From NCBI GenBank assembly GCA_028274465.1, contig CM051458.1, positions 37,238,744-37,302,743 on the forward strand: DNA of 64,000 nucleotides, written 5' to 3'. The position numbers and the translations under genes were made by a program. A model generated the notes under the pieces. That model searched no databases, was not told the origin of the DNA, and saw only the letters and a list, made by a program, of their open reading frames with translations. Source of the DNA: Plantago ovata (lineage: Eukaryota > Streptophyta > Magnoliopsida > Lamiales > Plantaginaceae). Positions within the stretch are counted from its first letter, which is position 1, and each line of letters opens with the position of its first letter. Shown one piece after another: positions 34,001-45,950 of this stretch.

Positions 34001-36833
34001 TATCAACTAATTTGCCAAGAACATCTATCAATATCAGCAAATAAACCAAATCACCCAGCAGCTAGCTTTTCAGATAAGTTTGCTTTATTTATTAGTTTAT
34101 TATGTGGGCCAATATTTATCAGTTGATTATGTGTTCATTAATTTAATTTGCGCTCATTTACTAGAAATATGCTACAAGATGTCTCAAACTAAGCAATAAA
34201 ATATATTTTCTAGTAATTATAATTTCAGAAAAAAATTAAAACACCCACCATTGGTGACTTAGCTAGGACTGAAGTTATGTGAACTCGTTTTCTTCTTGTT
34301 ACAGGCTAAGTTAGCAGCTGAATACCTTCAGGAAACCCTGTTAGCACGCCGTAAAACTGTTAATGAGTTGAGTTATGCAGCTTCCACAATATTGAATTTA
34401 TCAGAACTTGCTTCTACTTCTCAAGCTTCCACCTTCCAGGATCTACTCGAAGTAAAAGAACATTATTCAGTGTACCAGTTCAATATAAGGTCATGTTCTT
34501 ATGTACTTTACTCAAATAAATGCTCTAGAGAATAGTTCATGTAGTAGACTTGGCAGGCTTTGAAATGTTTGACGTGAAATAAATTAGGTGGGGTTTAGAA
34601 TTATTTACAGGTCACTTGAATAGGGGCTTCCAAATGATTCCGTTGCATGTCTTCTCAAACAAACCTGTAACTCCAGCTCTTGGAGTAGGTCGGTAGGCGG
34701 CAGCTGAAGATATGCCTCCATATAATTTTTTTCTCTTAGGAGTATAATGTCACCAAGTCGTAAAAGGATGGAGTTTGTAAACGAAAGTTGCTGGGATCAA
34801 GTTATAGGTAACACAACTTGCCAACAGATTTTGAAGATCTGTTACCGGAGCTTAACTAAGCTCTGTAACACAGCTTATCAAGCATTAACAGTGCTTTCAA
34901 AAATCTTTCTGAACAAAGCTTAATTAGGCTCTGTTACAGAGCTTGAAGCTCCGTTAACATAGCTTGAAACCCTGTAACAGAACTTCATTATGAATCTCGA
35001 ACAGAGCTTCTAATGGAGCAATGTTATAGACTACAGAGGATGTTTTCCCTTTTCATTTTCGAAAACGATTTGCATGATTGGCAGTGACATTGCAATGGAC
35101 TAATACAAGTGAATGAATACGTCTGAGAATAGAGCTCTGCTAAAATAATTGGGTGACCAAAAATGCCAAGGATGGTCATTTAAGGTTTCAATTTACCTGT
35201 TATAGTGTCACTCAGTCGTACAAAGGGTGGAGCTATAAACGGAAGGTGCAGGCATCATATTAAGATTTATAGATACATTAGGTTCAACCACCAAGGAGGT
35301 TTATTAGGTTCAGTGATAGTATGCAAGATTTACTACCATAAGATAACATTAATATTTGATAATATTCCTAAGAGTTAGTATTATAATAATAAGCAAAGCT
35401 TTGTATGAGTTATAACCAAGCTTATTTAGTGAAGCATGTCTGAGTGATGTCCTGAGTGTCCTTGTCTTCTCAATATGATAAAACCTTTCCCCTTTCATAG
35501 TAAATATTGGCTACTCTCTCCATGATCTTGATAAACCTCCGGAGTGGTTTTACTTACCATGTAAATCTATAGGGAACAGAACTTGCCAATGAAAGAAAAT
35601 CTACAATTGTAAGAATGAATGCTTCTGGCAACACTGACAATTAGAATTCTGTACTCTGCAGCTCCTGCATGTTTATGGATAACAACGGAGTAGTGTATGA
35701 TGTAAATTTGGAAGATGTTGCAAAATGTAAAGCAGATCGTATATGTAAGAATTTTTCTTTTAATCTTTTTTGGTCATGATCAATATATGCTTGTCTGTTT
35801 TATCAGTATATTTTTATCTTGTTTAGCTGCATTCTCGGCCAGCTTGATTGATGGAATTAATCGAAGTGAAATGATGCGCCGAGCTCTTGTTCTTTTCTGC
35901 ATAAATTTCCTAAACCAGAATGCAAAGGTAAGGCATTAACTTGCCCTGTTGCTATAGGTTATATGGGAATAATTATTCTCTGTTACTTTACGATTTAAAG
36001 ATATGTTGGGACTTTTGCATTCTCGCTACAAGAAACATTGTATGATAAAATCATAAATGAACTGGGTGCTGAAACTTTTGAAATCAGTTTCTGGGTGTTT
36101 TTTTTTACTGAACTTTTGTGTTTTCACATGTCTTATATATATACTTGCTCACTTTGTTTCTGAGTTTGATCTTCTAAGCCTGCGAAGTTGCAAGTAGTTT
36201 CTTTGAAATTTTTATAGTTAACCAACAGTTATCATGTCTATCTATAATTGACCAACATCGACTCTGTTAAATTTTGTTTTTAAGCAGCTTTGTCTTGCGT
36301 TTGTTTAGGATTACAAATTTTTCTGACTTAGTTTTGAAATTTTTTATTATTTCAACATAGACATAAATTATTGCAAATAGTTTATGTGTGTGTGTTGTTT
36401 TCTTATGTATGTAACATATATCTGCGTACTAGCAATTTTTAGTATGTGGCTCAGTCGACCTACTTGAAGTTTTAGTCATTCAACATTAATCAAAGAGGTC
36501 AAAGTTAGAACATAAACTGTATTTGAATGCATGCTAATGCAAAATAAATAATGGAATGTCTATCACCTCTTATATAAATTTATATAAATTGCTGATTTGT
36601 CATTTTTCGTGAAGGATGCTTTTCTTCTTTCCGTCGATAGGAAGGGTTTTGATGTGCTAGGAAAAGTTTTGAGCCCCATGAAGGTCGATGGATCACGTGA
36701 ATACCAGTGGCAGGAGCTAAGATTCGATTTTAAAGAGGAGGCAGGAGATGTCGAAGCTTTCTGTTCGCAACTTCTTGAGATGGAAGAAGAAGCCCTCAAA
36801 AATATGTCAAGCTATAATGGAGTTGGAAGCTGA
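31050..36833 (+). CDS. FMN-binding split-barrel (PPOX/DUF2470-like) protein, host gene
   Basis: Eight exons join in frame: 31050-31106, 31220-31372, 32346-32432, 32620-32673, 34305-34489, 35662-35744, 35827-35927, 36615-36833, 939 nt for 312 residues. All introns are GT-AG. The protein starts MKGSKTKSSSLLAFAEKCK; residues 20-120 resemble the N-terminal half of a pyridoxamine-phosphate-oxidase-like split barrel (VKYFVNKGKPFIWVP, SVTSPLPGTLAHLLRSIK, LPARIALTGDVLRL). The C-terminal half looks like DUF2470 (SASLIDGINRSEMMRRALVL, then DAFLLSVDRKGFDVLGKV). Flavin binding is inferred from the family. I see no clear chloroplast transit peptide, while several plant relatives have one, so an alternative upstream exon is possible. 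No stop or frameshift interrupts it. Introns 2 (973 bp), 4 (1631 bp) and 5 (1172 bp) carry most repeats. Confidence 0.8.
32549..32618 (+). repeat. 35-bp tandem duplication of an intron acceptor
   Basis: Units 32549-32583 and 32584-32618 are identical (CCTCGTTTAAACTATTGATT…GGTGCA). The second is followed by G, giving the AG acceptor of exon 4; the first is followed by C. Confidence 0.95.
32929..33199. mobile_element. hAT-type MITE in intron 4 (271 bp)
   Basis: CACCCAAA flanks it on both sides (32921-32928, 33200-33207), a perfect 8-bp duplication. The ends, TAGGCTTGTAAACCGGT and the complement of TAGGGATTGAAACGGGT, are imperfect inverted repeats (12 of 17). No coding capacity. Confidence 0.85.
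34743..35260. repeat. Intronic insert bounded by 60-bp direct repeats
   Basis: 34743-34802 and 35201-35260 are similar direct repeats (TATARTGTCAC-AGTCGTA start). The interior has many GAGCTT and CTGTTACAGAGCTT-like words. It could be a small non-autonomous element; class unknown. Confidence 0.5.
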
Positions 36834-38400
36834 GTAGTTAGGCCGAGAGGGGATAGACTTCTCTTTTATTTTGGTTCTGGAAGTTACTTATTGTTTCATT
36901 CCAATTTCATAGGATATCCCCGAAGGAACAGAAATTACTTATTTGTAAGGGTGAAATTTCTCACAACTTCAAATTATTTGACAAAATGACCTAGTAAAAA
37001 TTTTGTACCAAAGATGATAAGTTATCGGTGGCCAAAAAAAAAATTTTTTTTTTTAATGAATTGTATGTTTTTGTTTTTTTGATACGGGCACCTTATGTCT
37101 CTGTTGGGGTTCGAACCTCCAACCTCTCCTTACAATTCCGGCATCTATTGGTGTCACGCAAGATAATTTCACCACTAAATGAGGTATTAGTGCCCACCCA
37201 ACAATATTATTCACACCAAACATCGGTGTGGTGTGTAATCCTATGAACTCAAAGTATTCATTCCTTTTTAATAAATTGTCTATATTTGTTTTTTTCACGT
37301 CTTTAAGGAATGTGTTATATTATATGTTGAAGTGGTGGGATGCATAAAGTAGTAAAAATAACGAACAACGAAGAATGACTCATAACACCCAACCTCTAGG
37401 TTAACCTTTCGCTCAATACTAGAATCAACGTACATAAATGAATGGGGGATGGATAAAAAAGGAAATGCAAATAAATCATTGGGATAGAGTGGTACTAACT
37501 TGCACCAAATCATGATCCAAGTTGAGGGTTAAATTTTTTTAAAAAGTTTGAAAGTGGAATTGAGTCGAATATAATTGAATGAGATAATAATGATTTTTAT
37601 ATAATAAAATAAATAGTTTGGAGACTGGGAGCAATAATCTTATTGTAACTCAAAAGTTGTCATTTGTATCCCTAAGAATGATTTGGAAGGGTGCAGCTGA
37701 AAGTTCCCTTCTAATTTGCTGCAAAGAAGACGTCGTGCCGGATCCAAGGGGATCGAGCGGGGTCACTTGACTTTGTGAATTCGAAAAAATATTGAAATCA
37801 TACAGTGCGAATAAAGATGGAATAAAGCGCACCAAATCCCCTTAGACTTATTTGAAAATAGCCTAAAATCCCCTCAATTATGAGTTCGGCATAAAATTCC
37901 CGAAGTTTTACTTGTACCACAAGATGTAACGCCCTTTTTAATTATCAACGAATTATGAAATATTCAATTCAATCTCCGTTGGGGTGACTATGTGTCGATT
38001 TTTAGGGGATTTTGTGCAACTTTATGATAATTAACCCTAAGCAAATTAGGGGGCTTTTTGCAAACATAACTCAGAGGATTTGTGCAATTGTAATAATTAA
38101 GGGATTCTATGATACTTTCAAATAACTCATTGGGTTTGATACACTTTCCTCCCTAAAAATGTTCCACTTATATAAACGGTTCCTTGATCTGCTTGTTAAT
38201 GGCGTACCAAATCAAGATAAATTCCACAACTTGGAATCTGTGAAGCTAATTGTTTACACTTAAGCTGTAGAGAATCATTATTCCTATTTTTATGCATCCA
38301 AAATTTTCTACTGTAATATTCTTCTCCTTAAAAACTACTGCTGGCTCTTGTCCGTTATTTGGGAAAATGTTTGTACTCAAAATACTGCTGGTATCCTAGA
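36834..38400. other. Intergenic region downstream of the host gene
   Basis: 3' UTR-like and AT-rich sequence without a supported gene, apart from the SINE-like insert. The stretch 37840-38160 is A/T-rich with CCC-type words; I see nothing in it. Confidence 0.7.
37051..37297 (-). mobile_element. SINE-like insert with B-box
   Basis: On the minus strand it contains GGTTCGAACCCC, a match to the RNA polymerase III B box, an A-box-like TAGTGGTGAAA about 70 bp upstream, and an A-rich 3' end. It is bounded by imperfect 31-bp direct repeats (37051-37082 and 37266-37297). It does not fold as a tRNA gene. Confidence 0.45.
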
Positions 38401-41400
38401 TTTTTTTTTTCGAATAATTTAACTTATATTAAGCAAATGGAGTTGTACAAACAGAGTTTACAAACAAAAGACCCTTAGCTTATACAAGCCTTGGGTGTGT
38501 CAAAAACCGATCTGAATAGACAAAATGCGTTAACCAATTCGGTGCCTCTTCCCACACGTACAAGCTACTCACATGATCAAGAGAGACTTGAAAATTCCGG
38601 AGATCACTTGGATTTCTCTGTACTTGCAACGCCGGGCGTAACGTTCCGCGAGCATACCTTCACTTCCGTATTTGGCAAGAGCGTCCGCAGCTTGGTTAAC
38701 TTCCCTATAAACAAACCTACAGCTATAAGCCTCCATTTGCTGCAGTAGATGGTGCACCTGCTCAAGCAGCTTGCGCAGATTTCGATCCCTCACGACACAT
38801 CTGTTACAACAATTGAGAACAAACATAGAGTCAGTTTGGATAATGAGCTTAGAAATATTCATTTGAATTGCCAAATGCAATCCTTGCTTTAATGCCATTA
38901 GCTCAGCCATATTATTCGAACAAAAACCAATAGAACCGGATGCTACTTTCAAAACTTTTCCATCAGCTGCTCTAAAAATAATGCCAGTACCAGCAGGTCC
39001 TGGATTAGAAATAGAGGAGCCATCAATGTTCATAACAATATATCCTACCGGCGTTGCCACCCATTTACAGAGGTGTAAAGTAACCGGCTTAGATGGTGTA
39101 TGATGCAGTAACTTCATTTCTTTTATGTAATGCAGTAAATGTAGATGTATAGATGAGCAAGTAAAATCTTGTTGTCTAAAGATGTAAGCATTTCTATATT
39201 TCCAGATAAGCCAAAATGCTGTAAATAACATAAGTTGTGAATCTTCATTCTGCTTGAAAAGGTGAAACATGCTCATAAGAGAAGGAGGATTATGGTTCCA
39301 TTGTGTTGGCCATATGATTCTTCTCAATGCAACAAATTTATCACAATAAAAGAAAAGATGTTCAGGGGTTTCTGCTTGTGCATTACAGAGAGAACATAAA
39401 GGTGATTGCAGTAACCCCGTGTGTGTCAAATGGACTGCAATAGGCAGTTTATGATGATAAGTCATCCATAAAAAGAATTTGATGCGAGGTATAAGCTTGA
39501 GATCCCATAATCTAGTCCAAGGAAGGTGAGGTCCATAAGTGGTGTGTGCAATCAAGGCTTCATAAGCTGACTTTACAGTAAAGAAATCAGATTGTGTGTG
39601 CAACCAAATAACATGATCCTCATTTGGATGCAAAAAGAGAGGATAATTAACAATTTGTGAAATCAACTGAGGAGGTAATGCTAATAATAATTTATGCACA
39701 TCCCATGATTGATTGATGATGAAATCACTAACCGGCTGTGAAGGATGATTCTCATGTAATTGAAAATTCAATGAAGTATTATGAAACCACACATCATTCC
39801 ACATATCAATGCATGCACCTGTTTCTACTTGCCATCCAATATGCTTCTTAAACATATCCAAATGAGCAATTAATTTCTTCAAAAGCCAACTAGCTGATGG
39901 TTTGAAAACAACATGTAAAATAGAATGAGATGCAAAATACTTGGCTTTACAGACTTGAACCCATAAATTAGAAGGTTGAGTTAGCAGTTTCCATAATAAT
40001 TTAAACTGGAAAGCCATATTGAGGACCTTTAAATTCCTGATACCTAATCCTCCCATATGTTTGGGGGTTGTTATAGTTTTCCATTTAACTCTCCCTCTTT
40101 TCTTCCCTTGCACAGAGGAATTCCATAGAAAATGTAAATTTAGGGAGTTAAGCTTCTGAATAATTGTATCAGGAATAGATGCAAAGGACATGACATAACC
40201 AGGAATTGCAGAAGTAACAGATTAAATAAGTGTGGTTTTTCCTGCATATGAAAGATATTTATTGAACCAAGAATTTAGTCTAGTCATTACCTTAACCACT
40301 AGGTCATGAAAGAGATCATTTTTCCTTTGCCCTATTAAGAAAGGTACCCCTAAATATTTATCAGTCCTTCTATTATGAATTACCCTTAGCATATGAGTAA
40401 TACTATGCTGCAAGTGTAAAGGAGTCCTAGGGGAGAAAAGAATCCTTGATTTTTGCCAACATATAGCTTGTCCAGCCACTTGTTCATAGGTTTTTAAACA
40501 TTTCGTTCATTGTAAACTATCTTGCTTACTGCCCTACAAAATACTAAACAATCATCTACAAACCCTAAAATTGGAATGGTATAACCATTTCTAGAGGATT
40601 TAAAGGTATGCATGTGATTATCTTGAACCAATCTAACTAAAGATTGGATAAACAAATCCTGACAAAGAATAAACAGATAAGGAGACAAAGGGTCTCCTTG
40701 TCTGATTCCTCTTGTAGGGTGCCATACTTGAGATAATTCTTGATTGATCTTAATATGGTAGCTTACTGTTTTAACAGAAAACATGATTAGTTGAATGATA
40801 TGAAGTGGAAATTGATACTTATGTAATGCAAATTCTAAAAAATTCCACTCTAGGCTTTGGCAATATCCAATTTTAAAGCAAAGTTGTGCACTGTTCTTTT
40901 AGCATTCATTGTATGCATTAATTCATGTGCTAACATGATGTTGTCTATAATACTCCTACCAGGTACAAAGCCATTCTGAAATGGTGAGATGATTTTATTT
41001 AAAAAAGGCCTAATTTTGTGCACAAGAAGTTTGGAAATGATTTTAAACAGTACAGTGCACAGGCTTATAGGTCTATAATCTGCAGGAGTTTTAGCTTCCT
41101 GCTTCTTAGGAATCACTACTACTTGTGTTTTATTAATTTCAGTAGGAAAAATGTCATGCATGAAAAAATGTTTAGTGAGTGTAATGACATCTTGTCCTAT
41201 AATATGCCATGATGCAGTATAAAATTTGGAATTATATCCATCATAACCTGGTGCTTTATCAGCATTTATTGATTTTGCTGCTTCCAAGATTTCAAGATCA
41301 GTAGGTACTTTTAACAATTCTTCCTGATCTTGAGCAGACAAGTGAGGAGTATGTAATGCTTGAAACTGATGAAAGGAAATATTAGTATTTTGTGTCTATG

Positions 41401-42587
41401 AGTGCAAAGAGAAAAAATCTTGAAAAACCTGTAAAATTTGAGTGGTATCTGTCACCCAATTTCCATTTGTATCCTGGATACCTTGAATAAATTTCTTCCT
41501 AAATTGATGATAAGATAAGGAATGAAAATATTTAGTATTTGCATCACCAAAAAGTATCCATTTACGCTTTGCCCTTTGACTCCAATAAACTTTCCTCTGG
41601 AGTAAGAGGCCATCAAGTTGAAGCTTAATCTGTCTATGTATAGGCCCTAAATTGGAGGGATTAAGATGAACTTGAGGTTCCAAAAACTGCAATTGCTGAA
41701 AATTCTCATTTATTTGCTTGTTTAGGTGAGCCAAATCAGAAAGTCCCCAAGAATGCAGTTCTTTTCTAAGTAATAGACATTTTTGAAAAACATTGAGATG
41801 CATCAGTTGCCGTTTCTTCCAGAAATGATCAAGTTGTGTAAAGAAATTTGGATTTTGCACCAATGGTTCTCAAAATGAAAAAATCTATTAGTTGGTTGCT
41901 TTGTATTACCAGAATCTATCAATAAGGGAGTATGATCTGATGGATAACTACACAAATGCGTGACAGTAGGATACCTTCTAATCCAAGCTGCATTACCACA
42001 ATCTCGATCTAACCTTTTACAAATATAATTCCCTTGAAAGCTCATATTAGACCAAGTGTAATCACTACCCTGATATCCTAAATCAATTAAATGACAATCC
42101 ATTAAACAAGTTTTAAATTTATTCATTCTGGCCCAAGACTCTCTATTACCTCCTAACTTTTCATGTGGATGCAAAATAGAATTAAAATCACCAAAGACTA
42201 ACCACGGAGAATTAGAAGAAATAGAAGAGCTTAGGGTTCGAAGTTTGTTCCATACCAGATCATGAGCTCCTGGATTTGCTGCCTGATAAAGATTAGTAAG
42301 ATCCGTAGGACTGGAATTGGGAACAGCAGGATCCACTAGCCTTATATGCACCACTCTATCCTCAATATCATGCACCCGCGTATTACATTCAGCACCATTC
42401 CAGAGAATCCAAACCCCACCTGTCTGAGGAGTTTCCGGTGGGGGAGAGAGCAAGATCTTATTTGTGTAACGCAAACCTGGAATATACTGCTCCGAATTGC
42501 GAGTAGACAACCTAGTATCCACAATCACGGTAAGAGCTGGATTGTGCGCAATGATATGACGCTTGAGAGCTTCTTGAAATTCAGGGC
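38401..42587 (-). mobile_element. Plant L1-type LINE, 3' part, interrupted at 42587
   Basis: A poly(A) tail appears as ten T at 38401-38410 on the plus strand, marking the 3' end. ORF2 occupies the rest. The LINE is cut at 42583-42587 (AGGGC) by the copia array; its 5' continuation is at 63395-64000. Confidence 0.9.
38569..42587 (-). pseudogene. LINE ORF2: endonuclease, RT, zf-RVT, RNase H
   Basis: Minus-strand order: endonuclease/exonuclease/phosphatase domain (42587-41880; VFGDFNSILHPHEK, YPSDHTPLL), a linker with KRKWILFGDANTKYFHSL (near 41560), reverse transcriptase (41341-40494; APGYDGYNSKFY, DYRPISLCTVLFKIISK, FQNGFVPGRSIIDNI, RGIRQGDPLSPYLFIL and FVDDCLVF where FADD is usual), DKYLGVPFLIGQRK, then a zf-RVT domain (FFLWMTYHHKLPI, CSLCNAQAETPEHLFFYC; 39520-39340) and an RNase H (NIDGSSISNPGPAGTGII, AADALAKYG; 39060-38650). 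Breaks: stops near 41395 and 41345, a frameshift near 40800-40850, a shift near 40490 and an in-frame TAA at 40219-40221. It is inactive as read. Confidence 0.92.
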
Positions 42588-44189
42588 TGATAGTGTATAT
42601 GTCCTAGAGACAGTCCTTACTAAGGGCATGGTGCCCTTGTAGAGGACATATATGTACTATTACACAGGTCAACGTAATATAATATATGTTTGTTTCATTT
42701 TTACTGTTGAGTATTGCTTTCATATTTATATTACACCAGGCTGCAGCATGTCATATCTATATTGCTGTTTGTATAGATACTGAACATGTCCCCTCGGATA
42801 GATGACCGATCACACAGTTAGTGGGAGCTATGTGAGTTATCATCTATCCCAAACTCTCCCTAGTCGTGGTACATCTCGGATGTGGGGGTCTGAATGAACC
42901 TGACAAGACTAGTATGCGTGGAGGTTATACTTGTTGGAGCAAGTGTGAGTCGATCCCACGGCCACGGAACGGATTGTTGGACAATCAAGGAACGTTCCCA
43001 TAACTGCGCATAGTTGTTCGAAGAAGCTTTATCGAACAATGGAAGTACCCACCGGACACTCTCATCGATGTATACTCTACACCGAATGTGTCTATGGGAA
43101 CCGGTGAGTTGTCGAAGTGATGCCATTCGTCCTTTGTACTTACAGGACTTTATCATCACATTTGTTGCTCCATATCCTTGGTGGACCCGTCGATGTCAGC
43201 TCTGAATAAGCAGTTGACCTAAGACACGATCCAGGATTATGGCTAAATACAAATGGGGGTGATAAGTGATTCTGTGAAGGATTCATCTCTCAAGTGTAGC
43301 ACAGGAGAGCACTGCTCGTAGTCTGCATAGTTGTGTTGGTAAAGTCACTGGCCAGTGCAAATGATATATTATGATGGTCATAAGTATATCTTAACCAAAC
43401 AACTCCCTGAGACGCCCGTGGATGTATTATTGGGATAGACACTTCATCGATCCTAGATACATCCGAGCAAGTCAGATGAAGGGACGTTACCATCGCCGCG
43501 TTGAGCGCAACAGGCTTCGCAACGAAAGGGTTAGCTTTGAGAAACCTCTCAAACGTCCTCGCGTATTAATATTGCAGATGGAACCGTCTAGGAATTCCAT
43601 GTTGCCTAGTCTAGGACTTGCTTAATACGGTGAGGCCCTATGGGTCACACTATGTGGTGATTCAGCCTATCAGAATATCCTTGAAGATGGAATCGCAATT
43701 AATTTGGAATTAATTGTGATAGATGGATTATAATTGATTTGGAATTAATTATAATAATTGGTGGCTCAATTAATGATTTGGAATTATTAATTGAATTGGC
43801 TAATTAATTGTATTTTATGTAAATATAATTAAAGATTATATTTTGGAAATATAATGGAGGTTTGATTGTAAAGGATATGTTAATTTAGAATTAACATATG
43901 CACTTGGGCAAAATCTACTTGGAGTTTGGATTGCCTTAGAAATATATGTGGGTCCCAAAAGTGGGACCCACGTCCCGTAGGACAGGCGCGCGCGCGCGCG
44001 TTGTAGAATAGGGGAAGGAGTTCGACTCCTTCCTCTATTAGAAGTCCAAGGGATAAGTTCGATTTTCCTGATTGAGTTTTGATTTGATTGGGAATGAATC
44101 TAGACTTGATATTGGTTTCCTTGTGCGATAAGAATTAGATTCTTATTCCTTTACGAAGTCTAATTGCTTATGCTTTAGGCTTCTATAGA

Positions 44190-44206
44190 CTACTATATAT
44201 AGTAGA
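44190..44206 (+). promoter_or_regulatory. Putative LTR TATA box in a palindrome
   Basis: CTACTATATATAGTAG is a perfect 16-bp palindrome centred on TATATATA, extended by further pairs after one mismatch. TATA use is inferred from its place before the R/U5-like part of the LTR. Confidence 0.6.
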
Positions 44207-44459
44207 CTATTGGAGAGAGTTTTACACACGATTTGTAACACAAGTTTTGAACACAGTTATTCTACCCAGTTTTCTTAGAGAAAATAAAAACTCTCCCCTC
44301 CTCTCCTTAAGCCACGCGCGCGCACACCGCCACCGGAGGGAATTGTCGCCCCGTCTTCTTGGTCACATAAAGAATATCCTAGCATTCTTCCGATAGGCTG
44401 TTCATCCGTGGATACCAAGGTTGAGGTTCTAGGAGCTGGAAACTAACTCTTATTGTCTT

Positions 44460-44567
44460 GCAGATATACAGAGTATTGTAGATATTTTCGACTTCGACGA
44501 AGGAGAAGATACACCGGAATATTACGAAGACTTGGAAGCTGCTTTGGAAGTAAGGTTAGTCTTCTAA
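44460..44567 (+). other. Conserved acidic short reading frame in the copia LTR
   Basis: After TTGTCTTGCAG one frame encodes ADIQSIVDIFDFDEGEDTPE, then YYEDLEAALEVRLVF and TAA. GAA|GTAAGG at 44547-44555 resembles a splice donor. The same frame is kept in the diverged LTR at 5654-5734. It lacks a start codon. Confidence 0.4.
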
Positions 44568-44681
44568 TTGACGTGTTTATATATATACGACATATGCATA
44601 ATCAATTAACCGGTATGTTAAGAAAATTTTTAAAATTCCGCTGCGTACCCTAGGGGTAACTCTGACCATATTTTCTTACAG

Positions 44682-44693
44682 TGGTATCGGAGC
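44682..44693 (+). other. Primer-binding site of copia copy 1
   Basis: TGGTATCGGAGC, one base after the LTR end; the canonical form TGGTATCAGAGC is present in copy 2 at 53463. Confidence 0.9.
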
Positions 44694-44861
44694 GAGGTTA
44701 ATTGATTACGTATATACGTATATATATTGTATGATTTTGTAAATATGTGGATGCAATTGATTCTATGATAAATTCGATTTTCAAAAGTTTTGTTTTTATA
44801 TAAATTTAGAATTTATATTTTTCAAAAAAAAAAAAAAAATTTTTAAATATATATATTGACC

Positions 44862-45290
44862 TGCCGCCTGCGTCGGGCGCCGGCGCCCCTGGTGCCAGGG
44901 ACGCAGGCGCCCGGCGCTTGGGGCGCCGGGCGCCCGCATGCCGCGGGCACCCGGGTGCCTGCGGGACGCAGGCAGCCGCGCCTGCGCTTGCGGTGCCCGT
45001 GCGCCTGGGGCGCCGGGCGCCTGCGGCACCGCAGGCGCCGTGTGCCCGCGGCACGGGCGCTAGGCGCCCGTGTGCCGCGGGCACCGGGTACCTGCGGGAC
45101 GCAGGTACCCGGGGGGCCTGCGGACGCAGGCGCCCGGCGCCTGGGGCGCCGGGCGCCTGCTCCCGAGGCACCGGTGCCCGCGTGCCGCGGGCGCCGGTCG
45201 CCCGGGTCCGCGGCGCCGGTACCCGCGTGCCGCGGGCGCCGGGCGCCCGGGGCCGCGGGCACCGGTGGGGTGGGACTAGGTCCCGTCCCA
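44862..45290. repeat. GC-rich hairpin array in the copia leader
   Basis: About 430 bp of very high GC lies between A/T runs (ends near 44838 and 45298). Consecutive perfect or near-perfect hairpins: 45016-45039 (11-bp stem, loop CA), 45042-45084 (19-bp stem with a 2-base bulge, loop TAG), 45086-45110 (11-bp stem, loop GGA) and 45126-45160 (16-bp stem, loop TGG). Smaller ones with TGC loops (CCCGCG-TGC-CGCGGG) precede and follow. Long Ala/Arg/Pro frames here are artefacts. Confidence 0.9.
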
Positions 45291-45780
45291 CGTTTTCAAA
45301 AAAAAAAAAAAAAATTATATATATTTTCGGATTGGACCCAAAATCGAATTTTGAAAGTTTTGAGGATTGAATTTTATATTTGGAATATAAATATGATTTA
45401 ATTGTAATTGTTTTAAACTAGAGGCGTTAAATTTAATTAGTATAAACTTAAAGGGCTTATTTGTAATTTATCAATTTATTGTTTATTACAAATTGGTCCT
45501 TCTACTTTTGAATTTTAGATTTAACACCTCTAAGGTTTTTAAAATTACAATTAAGTCCTTCGGGTTTTCGAAAATTGCTACTTGGTCAATAGAATTTTCG
45601 AATGTTCAATCTAGTCCAAATTTTCAATTATTTCATAGAGATTATAAGTATGGGATTATAATTTTCATAATGAAATTATGAAGTCATTTGTCATCCACAT
45701 AGGCTACTACTTGTTTCATATGCTCAATATGCTATTGTTTGACAATGCATGTTTAAATACCATGTTTTTACTTTCCGTTC

Positions 45781-45950
45781 GACCGCTATGCATGCGAGGG
45801 TAGGCGGCGCCCTCTTATATGTCGGACCGCATATTTATGTATGGGTAGGCGGCACCCATTATATGCTTGACCGCGTTTAGAACTAGAATGGATAGGCGGC
45901 ATCCATTACGTGTAGACCGTTCACTGCATGATGGGTAGGCGGCGCCCTTA
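45781..45950 (+). repeat. AGGCGGC-loop hairpin array in the copia leader
   Basis: Four modules with loop AGGCGGC: GAGGGT/GCCCTC (45796-45814), ATGGGT/ACCCAT (45841-45859), ATGGAT/ATCCAT (45888-45906) and ATGGGT/GCCCTT (45931-45949). GACCGC or GACCG precedes each module. CCGC is complementary to GCGG in the loop. Confidence 0.85.

Larger units (their letters stand above)
42588..44680 (+). repeat. copia LTR 1 (2093 bp)
   Basis: TGATAGTGTATATG…TTTTCTTACA. Landmarks: hairpin GTGGGTCCCA-AAAG-TGGGACCCAC (43948-43971), a (CG)n tract at 43987-44000, GGAAGGAGT-TCG-ACTCCTTCC (about 44014-44034), a TATA box inside the palindrome CTACTATATATAGTAG (about 44190-44205), and the TTGTCTTGCAG plus acidic frame near 44450-44567. 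About ten substitutions separate it from LTR 61304-63394. Confidence 0.95.

Noticed and set aside
37110..37140. tRNA gene on the minus strand
   Set aside because: Only a B-box match; no cloverleaf, acceptor stem or properly spaced A box.
42860..43625. Short frames of 63-99 codons within the copia LTR, repeated in each LTR copy
   Set aside because: They repeat only because the LTR repeats, lie in different frames of both strands and match no family; frames break in the diverged LTR.
44796..45401. Ala/Arg/Pro/Gly-rich frames up to 181 codons, and similar ones at 53584-54089
   Set aside because: They are open in several frames of both strands because GC hairpin repeats lack stop codons; no homology or initiation context.
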